Shown: positions 1-9,131 of the stretch, piece after piece | Position numbering within the stretch: the first letter of the stretch is position 1 | How the letters are laid out: each line of letters starts with the position of its first letter | Origin: Xanthomonas sp. DAR 35659 | Lineage (GTDB): Bacteria; Pseudomonadota; Gammaproteobacteria; Xanthomonadales; Xanthomonadaceae | Length of the DNA stretch: 64,000 bases | Assembly (NCBI RefSeq): GCF_041242975.1 | Contig: NZ_CP162488.1 | Coordinates: forward strand, 1,664,001 to 1,728,000 | Reading direction: 5' to 3' | Position numbers and translations under genes: made by a program | Notes under the pieces: generated by a model | The model's database searches: none | What the model saw: the letters and a program-made list of their open reading frames with translations, nothing else | Told to the model about the DNA's origin: nothing

Positions 1-325
1 GCTGGACGAGGGCCGCGTGTTCATCGGCCGCGATGTGCTCGAGGCGCACAAGGCCAACGGCGCGCCGCGGCAGATGATCGGCCTGGTGATGGACGACAGG
101 GGCGTGCTGCGCCACGGCCAGAAGGTGCTGACCGCGCAGGGCGAGGGCGAGATCCTGTCCGGCACGTTCTCGCCGACGCTGGGCAAGGCGATCGCCTTCG
201 CGCGCGTACCGGCCGGCGAGCCGGGCGCGGTGCGCGTGGACATCCGCGGCAAGGAAGTGCCGGTGCGCGTGGTCAAGTTCCCGTTCGTGCGCGAAGGCCA
301 GGTCCAGCCCGGCGTGCTCGGCTGA
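1..325 (+). CDS. gcvT: Aminomethyltransferase (glycine cleavage T protein), 3' end only
   Basis: The window opens inside this gene; the reading frame runs from base 2 to the TGA at 323-325, giving about 107 C-terminal residues. They match the beta-barrel end of GcvT: the stretch FIGRDVL, then a G-V-L-R-H-G-Q-K-V region and the closing [14 protein letters not shown] segment. T protein transfers the aminomethyl carbon from lipoylated H protein to tetrahydrofolate. gcvH lies 100 bp downstream on the same strand, as expected for a gcvTH unit. The N-terminal folate-binding part is outside the window. Confidence 0.93.
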   Translation, partial: LDEGRVFIGRDVLEAHKANGAPRQMIGLVMDDRGVLRHGQKVLTAQGEGEILSGTFSPTLGKAIAFARVPAGEPGAVRVDIRGKEVPVRVVKFPFVREGQVQPGVLG

Positions 326-425
326 GCCGCCGCCCGCCGCGATGCGCCCGCGCCATCGTTGCGGAGCATCCGGTTCGCTACACTAGCCATCCATCCCCGA
401 TACCGTCTTCTTCCGGAGCAACCCC

Positions 426-821
426 ATGAGCGAGATCCCTGGCGACCTCAAATTCCTCAAGTCCCACGAGTGGGCGCGCGTCGAAGGCAGCGGCCGCGTC
501 ACCGTCGGCATCTCCGATCATGCCCAAGGCCTGCTCGGCGACCTGGTCTACGTCGAACTGCCGAACGTCGGCGATGAGGTCGTCGCCGGCAACGGCGTGG
601 CCGTGGTCGAGTCGGTCAAGGCCGCCTCGGACGTGTACAGCCCGCTCACCGGCAAGGTGGTCGAGGTCAACAGCGCGCTCAGCGACAAGCCGGAGACCAT
701 CAACGAGGACGCCTACGGCGAAGGCTGGCTGTTCGTGCTGGAGATCGACGACCAGGAGCAGTTGAACGAACTGCTGTCCCCGGACGACTACGCCGAGCTG
801 CTCGAGGAAGACGGCCACTGA
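426..821 (+). CDS. gcvH: Glycine cleavage system H protein
   Basis: 131 residues, the usual length for GcvH. The lipoyl-carrying lysine is Lys65 in the motif [11 protein letters not shown], and the typical K-x-H-E-W opening is at residues 12-16. H protein shuttles the aminomethyl group between the P, T and L proteins. The start is supported by a GGAG ribosome site about 9 bases upstream. It follows gcvT and is closed by a strong intrinsic terminator; gcvP is not in the window. Confidence 0.97.
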   Translation: MSEIPGDLKFLKSHEWARVEGSGRVTVGISDHAQGLLGDLVYVELPNVGDEVVAGNGVAVVESVKAASDVYSPLTGKVVEVNSALSDKPETINEDAYGEGWLFVLEIDDQEQLNELLSPDDYAELLEEDGH

Positions 822-847
822 GCCGCGCCGCCTCGTCGCGACAGCCG

Positions 848-879
848 AACCGGCCGCCTTGTGCGGCCGGTTTTCGTTT
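848..879 (+). terminator. Rho-independent terminator after gcvH
   Basis: A perfect 10-bp stem (848-857 with 863-872) and a 5-base loop lead into a T-rich tail, 27 bp after the gcvH stop. Confidence 0.88.
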
Positions 880-1758
880 GGGGGCTCGGACGATCATGCG
901 GTGCAGGACGGCGGCGTGCGCGTCGCCGGGTGAAGCTGCACGTCGCGCACGCGGCGCGCCGGAAACCACGCGACGATCGACCCGACGAGCAGCGGCCGGC
1001 GCGCTGCATGCGGCGATGCACCGCCGCCGCCCGAGGATGCTGCAGGACGACCGCGCCACGCAGGCAACTATCGCGTCGGAATTTTGGCAGTGGTGGCGGC
1101 GCAGGGCGGCGCGCGACGCGATCGACCTGCGCGCGAAGGCCGGCGCCGAGCGTAGACACGATCGCGGCGCGCCGGTCGCGGCAGGAAACGGTGCTGCATT
1201 CGCATCGGTCTCGCCTGTCCGCCATGGCGGCGACGAGGCGGCGCCGCCGTGGCGCCGCATCCGCGCACGCGCGCGTCGCCGCGGTCGCGATGGCGCGACA
1301 GAACGCCGAGGCATCGGCCGCGCACGCGTGACGTCGCGGTGATGAGGCGGCGTGTCGAATCGACCTCGATGCCGGCATCGCGCGTGGTCGTTGCGCCGCG
1401 CGCGTGGCGAAGCGCGCAGGCGTCGCGCGCGTCGCATGGCGCGAAAAAGTTTGCGCAGTTTTGCGCATTTGCTCTTGTGCGATGCCGGAATGGCACGCGC
1501 TGCGAAAAGTTTTTTTCAGCTTGCGGACAGGCTCGTGCGCGCGCGTGCCGCCGTCGCCAGCATGCCGCGCGCGCGCGCGCGCGGCGGCGGGTCGGATTGG
1601 AATGTTGCAAAAAAGCACGGGAATTTCCGCTGTTTTTGTTTGCGTCGAACCTTCGCCACAGGTTCGGCGGCGGCGCCGGCCGCACGCGAATGGCTGCCGC
1701 GCGCGGCGCTTGGCGGCGTCGCTAAGCGCCGCGCCTGAAAAAAAATTGCGGAGACCTG
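880..1758. other. Gene-poor, low-complexity intergenic stretch
   Basis: About 880 bp with no credible gene: the open frames on both strands are arginine/alanine-rich translations of GC-rich DNA without ribosome sites or recognisable domains. It holds an alternating CG run near 1565-1582 and several short A or T homopolymer tracts (around 1443, 1507, 1608 and 1738) standing out from a very GC-rich background. I see no function in it beyond the promoter at its right edge. Confidence 0.6.
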
Positions 1759-1787
1759 TTGACAGTAAAAAAAAGCGTGATTAGGTT
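1759..1787 (+). promoter_or_regulatory. Strong sigma-70-type promoter
   Basis: A perfect -35 box TTGACA at 1759-1764, a 17-bp A-rich spacer, and a -10 box TAGGTT at 1782-1787 (TATAAT with two mismatches). Predicted transcription start is about 1794. This is the best consensus promoter in the window, and it points into the structured unit 1797-1965 rather than directly at a coding sequence. Confidence 0.7.
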
Positions 1788-1793
1788 TCGCCC

Positions 1794-1965
1794 AGCAGAC
1801 GTTGCTGCGCAAGCGAGTGAATCGGATCGACATCAAACCGCGAAGCACAACTTGGACATCCGCCAGGAACCCGATGATGGTGGATCAGGTATCGCTTCCC
1901 TCCGAGAAACGCAACGTCTCCCCTGGCACGGCACCCGTATCGAGCTTCGGTACGGGTGTTTCTGT
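1794..1965 (+). ncRNA. Candidate structured small RNA or cis-acting leader
   Basis: Not a recognised family. The region from the predicted start at 1794 to a terminator at 1932-1965 folds by eye into a long rod. P1 pairs 1797-1805 with 1911-1919 (9 bp, perfect). P2 pairs 1811-1816 with 1892-1897. P3 pairs 1825-1828 with 1883-1886. P4 pairs 1831-1835 with 1875-1879. A small hairpin pairs 1851-1855 with 1863-1867. An intrinsic terminator follows 12 bases after P1. Expected product is about 170 nt. It could be a free-standing small RNA, or an aptamer with expression platform controlling the histone-like gene that starts 112 bp after the terminator. No open frame with a ribosome site lies inside it. 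Confidence 0.5.
1932..1965 (+). terminator. Intrinsic terminator of the candidate RNA
   Basis: A 12-bp stem (1932-1943 with 1947-1958, one G-T wobble), a 3-base loop and a T-rich tail. It lies upstream of, not after, a coding sequence, which suggests a small RNA or a conditional leader. Confidence 0.65.
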
Positions 1966-2076
1966 ATCCGACCCGGCCCGCACGACGCGCCGACGGATCC
2001 TGCAGGCGGACCATCGCCGCGGGTTTGCTTTAACTGGGCGTTTTCAATCCATAGTTCACTGACGAGGAGCCATCCC

Positions 2077-2532
2077 ATGGCCACGAAGAAAGCTGCGAAA
2101 AAGAAGCCGGCCGCCAAGAAAGCGGTCAAGAAGACTGCCGCCAAGAAGCCGGCAGCCAAGAAGATCTCGGTCAAGAAGGCAGTGAAGAAGGCTGTCAAGA
2201 AGGTCGCCAAGAAGGTCGCCAAGGTGAAGAAGGCGGTCAAGAAGGCCGTCAAGAAGACCGCCGCGAAGAAGGCGGTGAAGAAGACCGCGAAGAAGGCAGC
2301 GACCAAGAAGACCGCCGCCAAGAAGACCGCGAAGAAGGCCACTGCCAAGAAGGCAGTGAAGAAGACCGCGAAGAAGGCCACCGCGAAGAAGGCGGTCAAG
2401 AAGTCGGCTGCCAAGAAGCCGGCCGCGAAGAAGGCTGTCGCCAAGAAGGCCGTCGCGAAGAAGAAGCCGGCTGCCCGCAAGAAGAAGACCGCTCCGGTCG
2501 CACTGCCGGCAACGCCCGCGCCGCTGATCTGA
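2077..2532 (+). CDS. Histone H1-like / AlgP-type Lys-Ala-rich DNA-binding protein
   Basis: 151 residues made almost wholly of A-A-K-K, A-V-K-K and T-A-K-K repeats, strongly basic, ending in a short Pro/Ala tail. Such proteins resemble eukaryotic H1 tails and Pseudomonas AlgP and are thought to bind DNA non-specifically in the nucleoid. I chose the ATG at 2077 because a GAGGAG ribosome site sits about 10 bases before it; the frame stays open upstream to 1759, but that part lacks the repeat and overlaps the candidate RNA. A good terminator follows. The repeat makes length variation between strains likely. Confidence 0.85.
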   Translation: MATKKAAKKKPAAKKAVKKTAAKKPAAKKISVKKAVKKAVKKVAKKVAKVKKAVKKAVKKTAAKKAVKKTAKKAATKKTAAKKTAKKATAKKAVKKTAKKATAKKAVKKSAAKKPAAKKAVAKKAVAKKKPAARKKKTAPVALPATPAPLI

Positions 2533-2553
2533 TCCATCCCGATAGCCGTCCCT

Positions 2554-2593
2554 AAGCTCTCTCCCCGGTGCCCAGCGGGGAGGGAGCTTTTTT
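2554..2593 (+). terminator. Rho-independent terminator after the histone-like gene
   Basis: A 14-bp stem (2554-2567 with 2576-2589, one G-T pair) followed by six T residues, 22 bp after the stop codon. Confidence 0.9.
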
Positions 2594-3378
2594 ATGGGCG
2601 TCGTTCGGCGTCGCTGCGGCGAGTTGCGTGCAGGCGTCGACGTGGTATCGCGCTGCCGGCCGCCTGCCATCGGCATGCCGCCTGCGCGGTCTGCGGTCTT
2701 CTCGCGGAGACGGTGGCCAGTCCTTGAAGGGGCGTTTGCCGCCATTGTGCTCTGTCGCCATCGGGCGTGACCGATCTGTCCGGAGTTCCCACGACTGCGC
2801 TGCTAGCGACCACGCCGCACGCGTTCGTCAAGCGGCTGCCTCCTTGCCTTGGAGCCGCGTTCGCCGAAGTCGTATGGCTTCTCCCGCGTGCGCCAGGGCA
2901 TCCAGCAGCGCTGCCATGTGGCGCGCTGGCAACTCGGCGTTCAAACCATCCGCACTGTTCGCCACGCAGGGTGCTGCGTCGGCGCCTGCGTGAGATGGCG
3001 GGTGCGCGCGAGATCGCGTTGGCGTACAGGCGAACCCATCGTCACCATCGATCGTTGTCCGACGGACGGTCGCCGCCCTGCATGCACATGGCGGCGACCT
3101 GCTTCTTGCTGCGCGTTTTGTCCAGACGTTGGCAACCTGTTGCCGCGAGGCTTCGCTCGGACCCTCACCCCAACCCCTCTCCGGATGGGAGAGGGGCTTT
3201 ATCCGCTTGATGGACGTGTGCGAGTCGCTGCCGGCCGGTCCTGCTGCCGATTGTCGTAGCGAAAGACGCCGGCCGACGCCGGCAACGAAGCGCCTATCGA
3301 TGGCTTCAAGCAGGGGCTTCAGCATGGGTCGGCCGCTGCTGCCACGGGCGCTGCCCCCTGTAGATACCGTCTTCCCCC
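2594..3378. other. Intergenic stretch without a supported gene
   Basis: Nearly 800 bp between the histone-like gene and the insertion sequence. Open frames here have no ribosome sites and no family resemblance. The one distinct element is the repeat at 3161-3200. It may be degraded coding DNA beside an insertion, but no protein relic is recognisable. Confidence 0.5.
3161..3200. repeat. Intergenic palindromic repeat (CCCTCACCCC / GAGAGGGG type)
   Basis: Carries the 'ccctcaccccaacccctctcc' wording with a short hairpin to gggagaggggc. The same wording recurs inverted near 25164-25300, so it is a dispersed family rather than a gene part. Confidence 0.55.
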
Positions 3379-4350
3379 CTAACAGGCAAGGGCCTTTTGA
3401 GGGTCGAAGGGCGTGCGCGATTTGAGCACGCCGTAGGCGATATGCAGCAGCTTGCGCATGGCGGCGCAGATGATCTGCTTGTTGGCCTTGCCGCGTTCGC
3501 GCAGGCGTTGTTTCAGCGCACGCACGACCGGGTTGTGGGTCATGGCGACCAAGGCCGGCAGGAACAGGCCGGCGCGCAGGCGTGGGGAGCCGGTACGGGA
3601 GATGCAGACCTGCCCCTTGCGCTTGCCGGACTCCTGCAGCCGTGGATTCAACCCGGCGAAGGCGGTCACCGCCGAGGCCTGGGAGAAGCGCTCCACGTCG
3701 CCGAGCTCGGCCAGCAACAGCGCCGCGCTCCTCTCGGCGATGCCGTCGATGCTGACCAGCAGCTCGCGCTGCCCGCGCAGGGTAGGATCCTTGTCGATCT
3801 GGTCGTCGATGGCCCGTTCGATCTGGGCGATGTTCGCTTGCAACTGGCCGATGATCTCCAGCAGCGAGTCGCGCACCACCGGCGCGGCGACGTCCAGGCG
3901 GTTGCGCTCCATCTGCAGCATCTGCAGCAGGTCCTCGCGCCGACGCACCAGCGCCTTGAGGTGCTTGAGCGCCGGCGGATCGGACTGCCACGGCCGCAAT
4001 TGCGACGCATGGCGCAGGCCGTAGCTGGCGATCAGCTTGGCATCGCTCCGGTCGGTCTTGACCCGGGTCAGCTGGCTGCGCGCATACAGCGCCGTCTGCG
4101 CCGGGTTGAGGACGCATACGCGGTAGCCCAAGGCGTGCACGAACTCAGCCAGGGCCTCGTGGTAGGTGCCGGTGGCTTCCATCACGATCCAGCTGTCCGC
4201 CTGCGCATGGCTCTGCAGCCACGTCCGTAGGGCCTGGAACCCCTTCGGATCGTTGGAAAGCTTGGCCTTGGTGCGGTACTTGCCGTTGGCCAGGTCGATG
4301 GCCAGGTCGAAACGGTGTTTGGCGACGTCGATACCGACGACTGGGGACAT
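3379..4350 (-). CDS. IS110-family DEDD transposase/recombinase
   Basis: 323 residues, full length. The N-terminal DEDD (RuvC-like) domain shows Asp8 (G-I-D-V-A-K), Glu58 (V-M-E-A-T-G), and Asp100 and Asp103 (K-T-D-R-S-D-A-K). The C-terminal Transposase_20 domain contains S-I-D-G-I-A, A-F-A-G-L-N-P and the R-T-G-S-P-R-L-R segment with the presumed catalytic serine. A GGAGG site directly precedes the ATG at 4350, so the longer open frame upstream is not used. No frameshift or internal stop is present, so the element may be active. Nothing else travels with it. Confidence 0.92.
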   Translation of the reverse strand: MSPVVGIDVAKHRFDLAIDLANGKYRTKAKLSNDPKGFQALRTWLQSHAQADSWIVMEATGTYHEALAEFVHALGYRVCVLNPAQTALYARSQLTRVKTDRSDAKLIASYGLRHASQLRPWQSDPPALKHLKALVRRREDLLQMLQMERNRLDVAAPVVRDSLLEIIGQLQANIAQIERAIDDQIDKDPTLRGQRELLVSIDGIAERSAALLLAELGDVERFSQASAVTAFAGLNPRLQESGKRKGQVCISRTGSPRLRAGLFLPALVAMTHNPVVRALKQRLRERGKANKQIICAAMRKLLHIAYGVLKSRTPFDPQKALAC

Positions 4351-4560
4351 GGGGAATTCCTCCATCGTAGGGTGAACACGATCACCGCTGCGCCCGGTCC
4401 TGCCTTGTGGATGCGAGTTCACGCCTGCGGCGGACTCTGGATACCGTACGGACACCGATGGGCCAGCATATGCAATGCGGGAGCCAATCTACAATGCAAG
4501 CTCGTGGCTTTAGGAGCGACTGGGCTTCCCGCACTGCTCCGATGATCAGTCGGAAGACAT
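3379..4560 (-). mobile_element. IS110-family insertion sequence (ends approximate)
   Basis: One transposase gene with about 200 bp of non-coding DNA on its 5' side. IS110-family elements have no conspicuous terminal inverted repeats and the ends cannot be fixed by reading; the right-hand limit given is a guess based on the usual length of the non-coding left end. In this family that end encodes a structured bridge RNA that pairs with donor and target DNA. Confidence 0.5.
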
Positions 4561-4590
4561 AAGGCCACGTGGGCCTCATGTCCAGATACA

Positions 4591-4612
4591 AGGAGCGGCT
4601 TTAGCCGCGACC
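4591..4612. repeat. REP-like palindrome (GAGCGGCTT..AGCCGCGA)
   Basis: A copy of the short palindromic repeat also found at 11072-11096 and three times at 58026-58165. It sits in the 5' flank of the insertion sequence. Confidence 0.65.
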
Positions 4613-4721
4613 TATCGTCTGGATTCCCTCAATGCCGGATCAACTGCAGCTACCAGTGTGCGCCGCATCCGATAGTGTCCCGTTGAAGCGCAGCCCCCGC
4701 GAAAGCGGCACGCTAGACAGC

Positions 4722-4744
4722 AAAAAGGCGGCTCGCGCCGCCTT
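4722..4744 (-). terminator. Rho-independent terminator of the serine hydrolase gene
   Basis: Perfect 8-bp GC-rich stem (4725-4732 with 4737-4744) followed on the minus strand by five T residues, about 30 bp after the stop of the gene at 4774. Confidence 0.85.
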
Positions 4745-4773
4745 CCGCTCAATCCATCCGGAACCCGCCCGCG

Positions 4774-6162
4774 TCAGTGCGGCGACGCGGTCGACTTGGA
4801 CGAGGAGGCGCCCTTCTTGTCCTTCGGGTCCGGACGCTCGGCCATCATGTTGTCGCTGCCGAAGTCGGTGTCCACGTCCAGCCAGCGCTGCGTCGGCAGG
4901 CCGATGGCGCGGTCGAGGATGGTCGGCAGCAGCCCGGACGGCAGGCCGCTCTCGCCGTTCCACAGGATCGCCACACCGAGGTCGCGTTCCGGCACCAGCG
5001 CGACCAGGCCGCGATAGCCCTGCACCGCGCCGGCATGGAACACCACCTGGTGGCCCGAGTAGTCGAACACGCGCCAGCCCAGCGCGTAACTGGCCGAGTT
5101 GACCCGCTCGCGGCGCCAGCCCGAGCGCATTTCGCCCGGAGTGAGGATGAGCGGCGCATGCAGGGTCGCCAGCAGCGGCGCCGGCAGCACGTCCGGACGG
5201 TGTCCGGTCTGCGCGATCAGCCACTGCGCCATGTCGCTGATGCTGGCGTTGACGCCGGCGGCCGGGGCCAGCCGGTAGTAGGTGGGCTTGGGCATCAGCG
5301 ACACCCAGCCGTTGCGGCTGCGCACGTGCGGGCGCGCCCAGCGCGGGCTGGCCTGGATGCCGGCCAGGCCCAGGCTGGCGTCGTTCATGCCCAGCGGCTT
5401 GAAGATGCGGCGCTCCACCGACTGCTCGTAGAAGCTGCCGGAGGCGGCGAACACCACGTCGCCGATCAGGCTGAAGGCGACGTTCTGGTAGGCATAGCAT
5501 TCGCCCGGCGCGCACTTGAGCGGGGCATAGGCGAGCTTGTGGCTGAGCGTGTAGTAGTCGGCGTTGGATTCGACGTCGCGGTCGTAGGCGTTATAGGTCA
5601 GGCCGACGCGGTGGCTGAGCAGGTCGGCCACGTTCAACTGGCGGGTGGCGACCGGGTCGCTGAGCTGGAAGCCGGGCACGTAGTCGATGACCTTGCTGTC
5701 CCAGCGCAGCGTGCCGTCGTTGACCAGCAGACCGGCCATGGTGCCGGCGAAGGCCTTGGACAGCGAGGCCAGGCGGAACACGGTGTGCGCATCGACCGGT
5801 TCGGGGCGATTGACGTCGGTGACGCCGTAGCCGCGCGCGCTGATCACCTGACCGTTGTGCACGATCGCCACCGCCAGGCCGGGCACGCGCTCGCCATAGG
5901 TGAGCTGCTCGGCCATCGCTTCCAGGCTGGCGACATCGAAGTCCCTGGCCAGCGGCAGCACTTTGCTCTCCGGCAGCGACGCGCGATACGGCAGCGGCTG
6001 GGTCGGCGAGGTGTAGCGCGTGGCCTCGGTGTAGAGCGGCGGCGGCAGCGGTTGCGCCGGCGCCGGCGTCTGCGCGGTGGAGGACATCGCAAAGGGCAGC
6101 AACGCCCCGAGCAACCCGGTTGCCACCGGTCGAAGGAGCCGGTGCCTGCTGTTCTGTGTCAT
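4774..6162 (-). CDS. Exported serine hydrolase, class C beta-lactamase fold
   Basis: 462 residues from the chosen ATG, with an N-terminal hydrophobic signal segment (about residues 8-27) followed by a Pro-rich linker. The beta-lactamase fold shows S-L-S-K (the SxxK nucleophile motif, in F-R-L-A-S-L-S-K-A-F), Y-Q-N (the YxN motif) and H-A-G near the C-terminus. Such proteins act as peptidases, esterases or D-aminopeptidase-like enzymes in the periplasm; true beta-lactam resistance is not implied. A Lys/Ser-rich tail ends the protein. The frame is open 29 codons further upstream, and no strong ribosome site decides the start. It is divergent from the EamA transporter gene. Confidence 0.83.
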   Translation of the reverse strand: MTQNSRHRLLRPVATGLLGALLPFAMSSTAQTPAPAQPLPPPLYTEATRYTSPTQPLPYRASLPESKVLPLARDFDVASLEAMAEQLTYGERVPGLAVAIVHNGQVISARGYGVTDVNRPEPVDAHTVFRLASLSKAFAGTMAGLLVNDGTLRWDSKVIDYVPGFQLSDPVATRQLNVADLLSHRVGLTYNAYDRDVESNADYYTLSHKLAYAPLKCAPGECYAYQNVAFSLIGDVVFAASGSFYEQSVERRIFKPLGMNDASLGLAGIQASPRWARPHVRSRNGWVSLMPKPTYYRLAPAAGVNASISDMAQWLIAQTGHRPDVLPAPLLATLHAPLILTPGEMRSGWRRERVNSASYALGWRVFDYSGHQVVFHAGAVQGYRGLVALVPERDLGVAILWNGESGLPSGLLPTILDRAIGLPTQRWLDVDTDFGSDNMMAERPDPKDKKGASSSKSTASPH

Positions 6163-6441
6163 CGCGCGTGTGGCCTGTGAGGTGCTGCCGAAACCGATTC
6201 TAGCGCCGCTTTTCGCGATTGCACAAACCGGGACAAGATGAATGGGCATCGTCTTGATCCTACTGATGATTTTGCCGCGCCGACGCCGTGGTGGCGGTGT
6301 GCTGCGTGAGCTCCAGCCGCGAGGGCGCGGCCCTGCCTGGACAGATGCAATCGGCGTGCCCCGGCGGCCAGGGACGCGGCGCTCCGGCTGAACGGTTGTA
6401 CGCGGAGTGACGGCAGCCGTGCGGTTGCGGGATCATGCCGC

Positions 6442-7338
6442 ATGCCAGTTCCCGCGCATCCGCCGATCCCCGCCGCGCGCCGCCTGCCCAGCGTCGCGAC
6501 CTGGCTGGGTCTGGCCTTCGTGCTGGTGTGGTGCACCGGCTACATCGCCGGCAAGCAGGTGGTGGCGCACGCCGCACCATTCACCGCGCTGCTGTGGCGC
6601 TTCGGCCTGACCGCGCTGTGCTTCGCGCTCGCCGCCGGTCGCGCACGGCTGCAGGCGCTGCCGCGGCAGGAATTGGCGCGCAGCGCGCTGGCCGGGGTGC
6701 TGATGCTGGCCCTGCAGTTCGGCGGGGTGTACGCGGCGTTCGCGTTGGGCACCGGCTCGGGCGTGGCCGCGTTGGTGATCGGGGCGATGCCGTTGCTGGT
6801 GGCCTGGGCCAGCCCGTGGTTCGGCGGGGCACGCCTGCGTGCCGCGCAATGGCTGGGCATGGCGCTGGGGTTCGCCGGCGTCGCCACCGTCGCGGCCGAC
6901 CGGATCGACGGGACGACCTCCTGGGGCGGCTGGCTGGCGCTGCTGGTGGGCCTGTTCGGCATCGCCGCCGGCACCCTGTACCAGAAGCGGCACGCCGCCC
7001 AGCTCGACCTGCGCGTCGGGCTGGCGGTGCAGAACGCGGCGGCGACGCTGGTGCTGCTGCCGCTGGCGGCGTGGGAAGGCTTCCGTTTCCAGACCAGCGG
7101 CGGGTTCGTCGCGGCGATGGCGTGGCTGGTGCTGGTCAACTCGATCGGCGGCTTCGCGCTGCTGTTCCTGCTGCTGCGCCGCGGCGCGGCCACGCAGGTG
7201 GCGAGCCTGTTCTTCCTGATGCCGCCGGTTACCGCCGTGTTCGGCCACGTGCTGCTCGGTGAGCACCTGACCACCCTGAAACTGTGCGGCTTCGCGCTGG
7301 CGGCGCTGGGCGTGTGGTTGGCCGGACGCGCGCGCTGA
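6442..7338 (+). CDS. EamA/DMT-family transporter
   Basis: 298 residues with about ten hydrophobic segments arranged as two EamA repeats (roughly 20-145 and 160-295). The first repeat begins with the typical L-V-W-C-T-G-Y-I-A-G-K segment, and the second ends with L-G-E-H-L-T-T, a common wording in these exporters. Substrates of the drug/metabolite transporter family range from amino acids to cofactors and cannot be told from sequence. Located in the inner membrane. Convergent with the GMC oxidoreductase, 17 bp apart. Confidence 0.88.
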   Translation: MPVPAHPPIPAARRLPSVATWLGLAFVLVWCTGYIAGKQVVAHAAPFTALLWRFGLTALCFALAAGRARLQALPRQELARSALAGVLMLALQFGGVYAAFALGTGSGVAALVIGAMPLLVAWASPWFGGARLRAAQWLGMALGFAGVATVAADRIDGTTSWGGWLALLVGLFGIAAGTLYQKRHAAQLDLRVGLAVQNAAATLVLLPLAAWEGFRFQTSGGFVAAMAWLVLVNSIGGFALLFLLLRRGAATQVASLFFLMPPVTAVFGHVLLGEHLTTLKLCGFALAALGVWLAGRAR

Positions 7339-7355
7339 CGCGCCACGCGTGACGT

Positions 7356-8951
7356 TCAGTCGCGCAGCACGCTGCGGCCGCGGATCAGGTCCGCGGCGCG
7401 CTCGGCGATCATCATCGTCGGCCCGTTGGTGTTGCCGCTGACCAGGCGCGGCATCACCGAGGCGTCGACCACGCGCAGGCCGTCCAGCCCGCGCAGGCGC
7501 AACTGCGGATCGACCACGGCATGCGCATCGCTGCCCATCCGGCAGGTGCCGATCGGGTGATAGATGGTCTCGGCCTTGGCGCGGATGTAGGCGATCAGGC
7601 CGGCCTCGTCCAGATCCTCGCGCGCCGGCAGCAACGGCGCGCCACGCCATTGCGCGAAGGCCGGCTGCTGCAGGATGCGCCGCGCCAGGCGCGCGCATTC
7701 CACCAGCATGCGCAGGTCGAAACCGTCGGGGTCGCTGAGATAGTTGGCCTGGATCCGTGCCGGGGTGCGCGGGTCGGCGTCGTTGAGCGACAGGCGGCCG
7801 CGGCTGCGCGGCTGCAGGTGGCAGGCGTGCAGGGTGAAGCCGTCGCCGGGCAGGCGGTTGCGGCCATGGTCGTCGAGCATCGCCGGCACGAAATGCAACT
7901 GGATGTCGGCGCGCGCGTCCGGCGCCAGCGGCGAACGGATGAAGCCGCCGGCCTCGGCGATATTACTGCTGCCGGCGCCGCGGTGGCCGCGCAGGAAATA
8001 GTCGAAGGCGATCTTGAGCTGGTTGCGGCGGTCGTAGCTGATGCCGGGGCGCGTGCGGTACAGCGTGCACACGTCCAGGTGATCCTGCAGGTTGGCGCCG
8101 ACCTGCGGCTGGTCCAGGCGCACCGCGATGCCGTGGCGCTGCAGTTCCTCGGCCGGGCCGATGCCCGACAGCATCAGCAACTGCGGCGAGTTCACCGCGC
8201 CGGCGCTGAGCAGCACCTCGCGCGTCGCGCGCGCGTGCACCTCGCTGCCGCGCTGCGCGTAGGCCACGCCGACCACGCGCTCGCCTTCGAGCAGCAGCCG
8301 CAGCACCAGCGCATCGGTGATCACCTGCAGGTTGGGGCGCGCCTGCGCCGGGGCCAGGTAGGCGACCGCCGCCGAGCAGCGCGCGCCGTCCTTCTGGGTG
8401 ACCTGGTACAGGCCCACGCCCTGTTGCTGCGGGCCGTTGAAGTCGGGGTTGTGCGGAAAGCCCGCCTGCTGCCCGGCGGCGATGAACACCGCCGAGAGCG
8501 GGTTGTGGTGGCGCAGGTCGGACACGTGCAGCGGACCGTCGCCGCCGTGCAGCGCGTCGCCGCCGCGGCTGTTGCGCTCGCTGCGGCGGAAGTAGGGCAG
8601 CACGCCGCGCCAGTCCCAGCCCTCGGCGCCGTCGGCCGCCCAGTCGTCGTAGTCGGCCGGCACGCCGCGCACGTAGCACATCGCGTTGATCGAACTCGAT
8701 CCGCCCAGCACCTTGCCGCGCGGCCACCACAGGCGGCGGTCGTTCAAGGCCGGCTCCGGCGCGGTGAGGTAGTTCCAGTTGAGGCGGCGGTTGTTGGCCA
8801 GGCGCGCCAGGCCGGCCGGCATGTGGATGAAGGGATTGCGGTCGCGCGGCCCGGCCTCGATCAGCAGCACCTTGCAATCGCGATCCTCGCTGAGCCGGTT
8901 GGCCAGCACGCAGCCCGCCGAGCCCGCGCCGATGATGATGTAGTCGTACAC
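7356..8951 (-). CDS. GMC-family FAD oxidoreductase (choline/alcohol dehydrogenase-like)
   Basis: 531 residues. The N-terminal dinucleotide-binding motif G-A-G-S-A-G lies at residues 8-13; both GMC signature regions are present ([13 protein letters not shown] and [11 protein letters not shown]). The active-site pair is His465 (H-P-I-G-T-C-R-M-G) and Asn509 (N-T-N-G-P-T). Length and motifs fit BetA/AlkJ-like alcohol dehydrogenases, which oxidise primary alcohols or choline to aldehydes. There is no signal peptide. No betaine genes are nearby, so choline as the substrate is not supported by context. Confidence 0.9.
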   Translation of the reverse strand: MYDYIIIGAGSAGCVLANRLSEDRDCKVLLIEAGPRDRNPFIHMPAGLARLANNRRLNWNYLTAPEPALNDRRLWWPRGKVLGGSSSINAMCYVRGVPADYDDWAADGAEGWDWRGVLPYFRRSERNSRGGDALHGGDGPLHVSDLRHHNPLSAVFIAAGQQAGFPHNPDFNGPQQQGVGLYQVTQKDGARCSAAVAYLAPAQARPNLQVITDALVLRLLLEGERVVGVAYAQRGSEVHARATREVLLSAGAVNSPQLLMLSGIGPAEELQRHGIAVRLDQPQVGANLQDHLDVCTLYRTRPGISYDRRNQLKIAFDYFLRGHRGAGSSNIAEAGGFIRSPLAPDARADIQLHFVPAMLDDHGRNRLPGDGFTLHACHLQPRSRGRLSLNDADPRTPARIQANYLSDPDGFDLRMLVECARLARRILQQPAFAQWRGAPLLPAREDLDEAGLIAYIRAKAETIYHPIGTCRMGSDAHAVVDPQLRLRGLDGLRVVDASVMPRLVSGNTNGPTMMIAERAADLIRGRSVLRD

Positions 8952-9131
8952 CCGCGGTAGTCCCCCCGATTCCTGGCGCCGACGCTAGTCGCCGGGGATA
9001 GAGCATATGCTCGGCGCGCGTGGTGGCGTGCGGCGGCGCGGCATATCCGTGGGACTCGCACGGCGACGGCGCTGGCGATGTTGCAGTGCATCGGATACCT
9101 TGCGCGCAACCAGGCGGCGAACGGCGAGCCG

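Noticed and set aside
1794..1965. Structured RNA read as 6S RNA
   Set aside because: The rod-like shape is suggestive, but length, sequence and location differ from gammaproteobacterial 6S RNA as I know it; left unassigned.
1759..2532. Longer histone-like protein starting at 1759
   Set aside because: The ribosome site and Lys/Ala repeat begin at 2077; the upstream part coincides with the promoter and structured RNA.
2767..3210. Open frame of 147 codons in the intergenic region
   Set aside because: No ribosome site, and its end is a translation of the dispersed repeat at 3161-3200.
4774..6162. Beta-lactam resistance gene
   Set aside because: The class C fold motifs are shared by many peptidases and esterases; the linker and tail are not those of AmpC enzymes.
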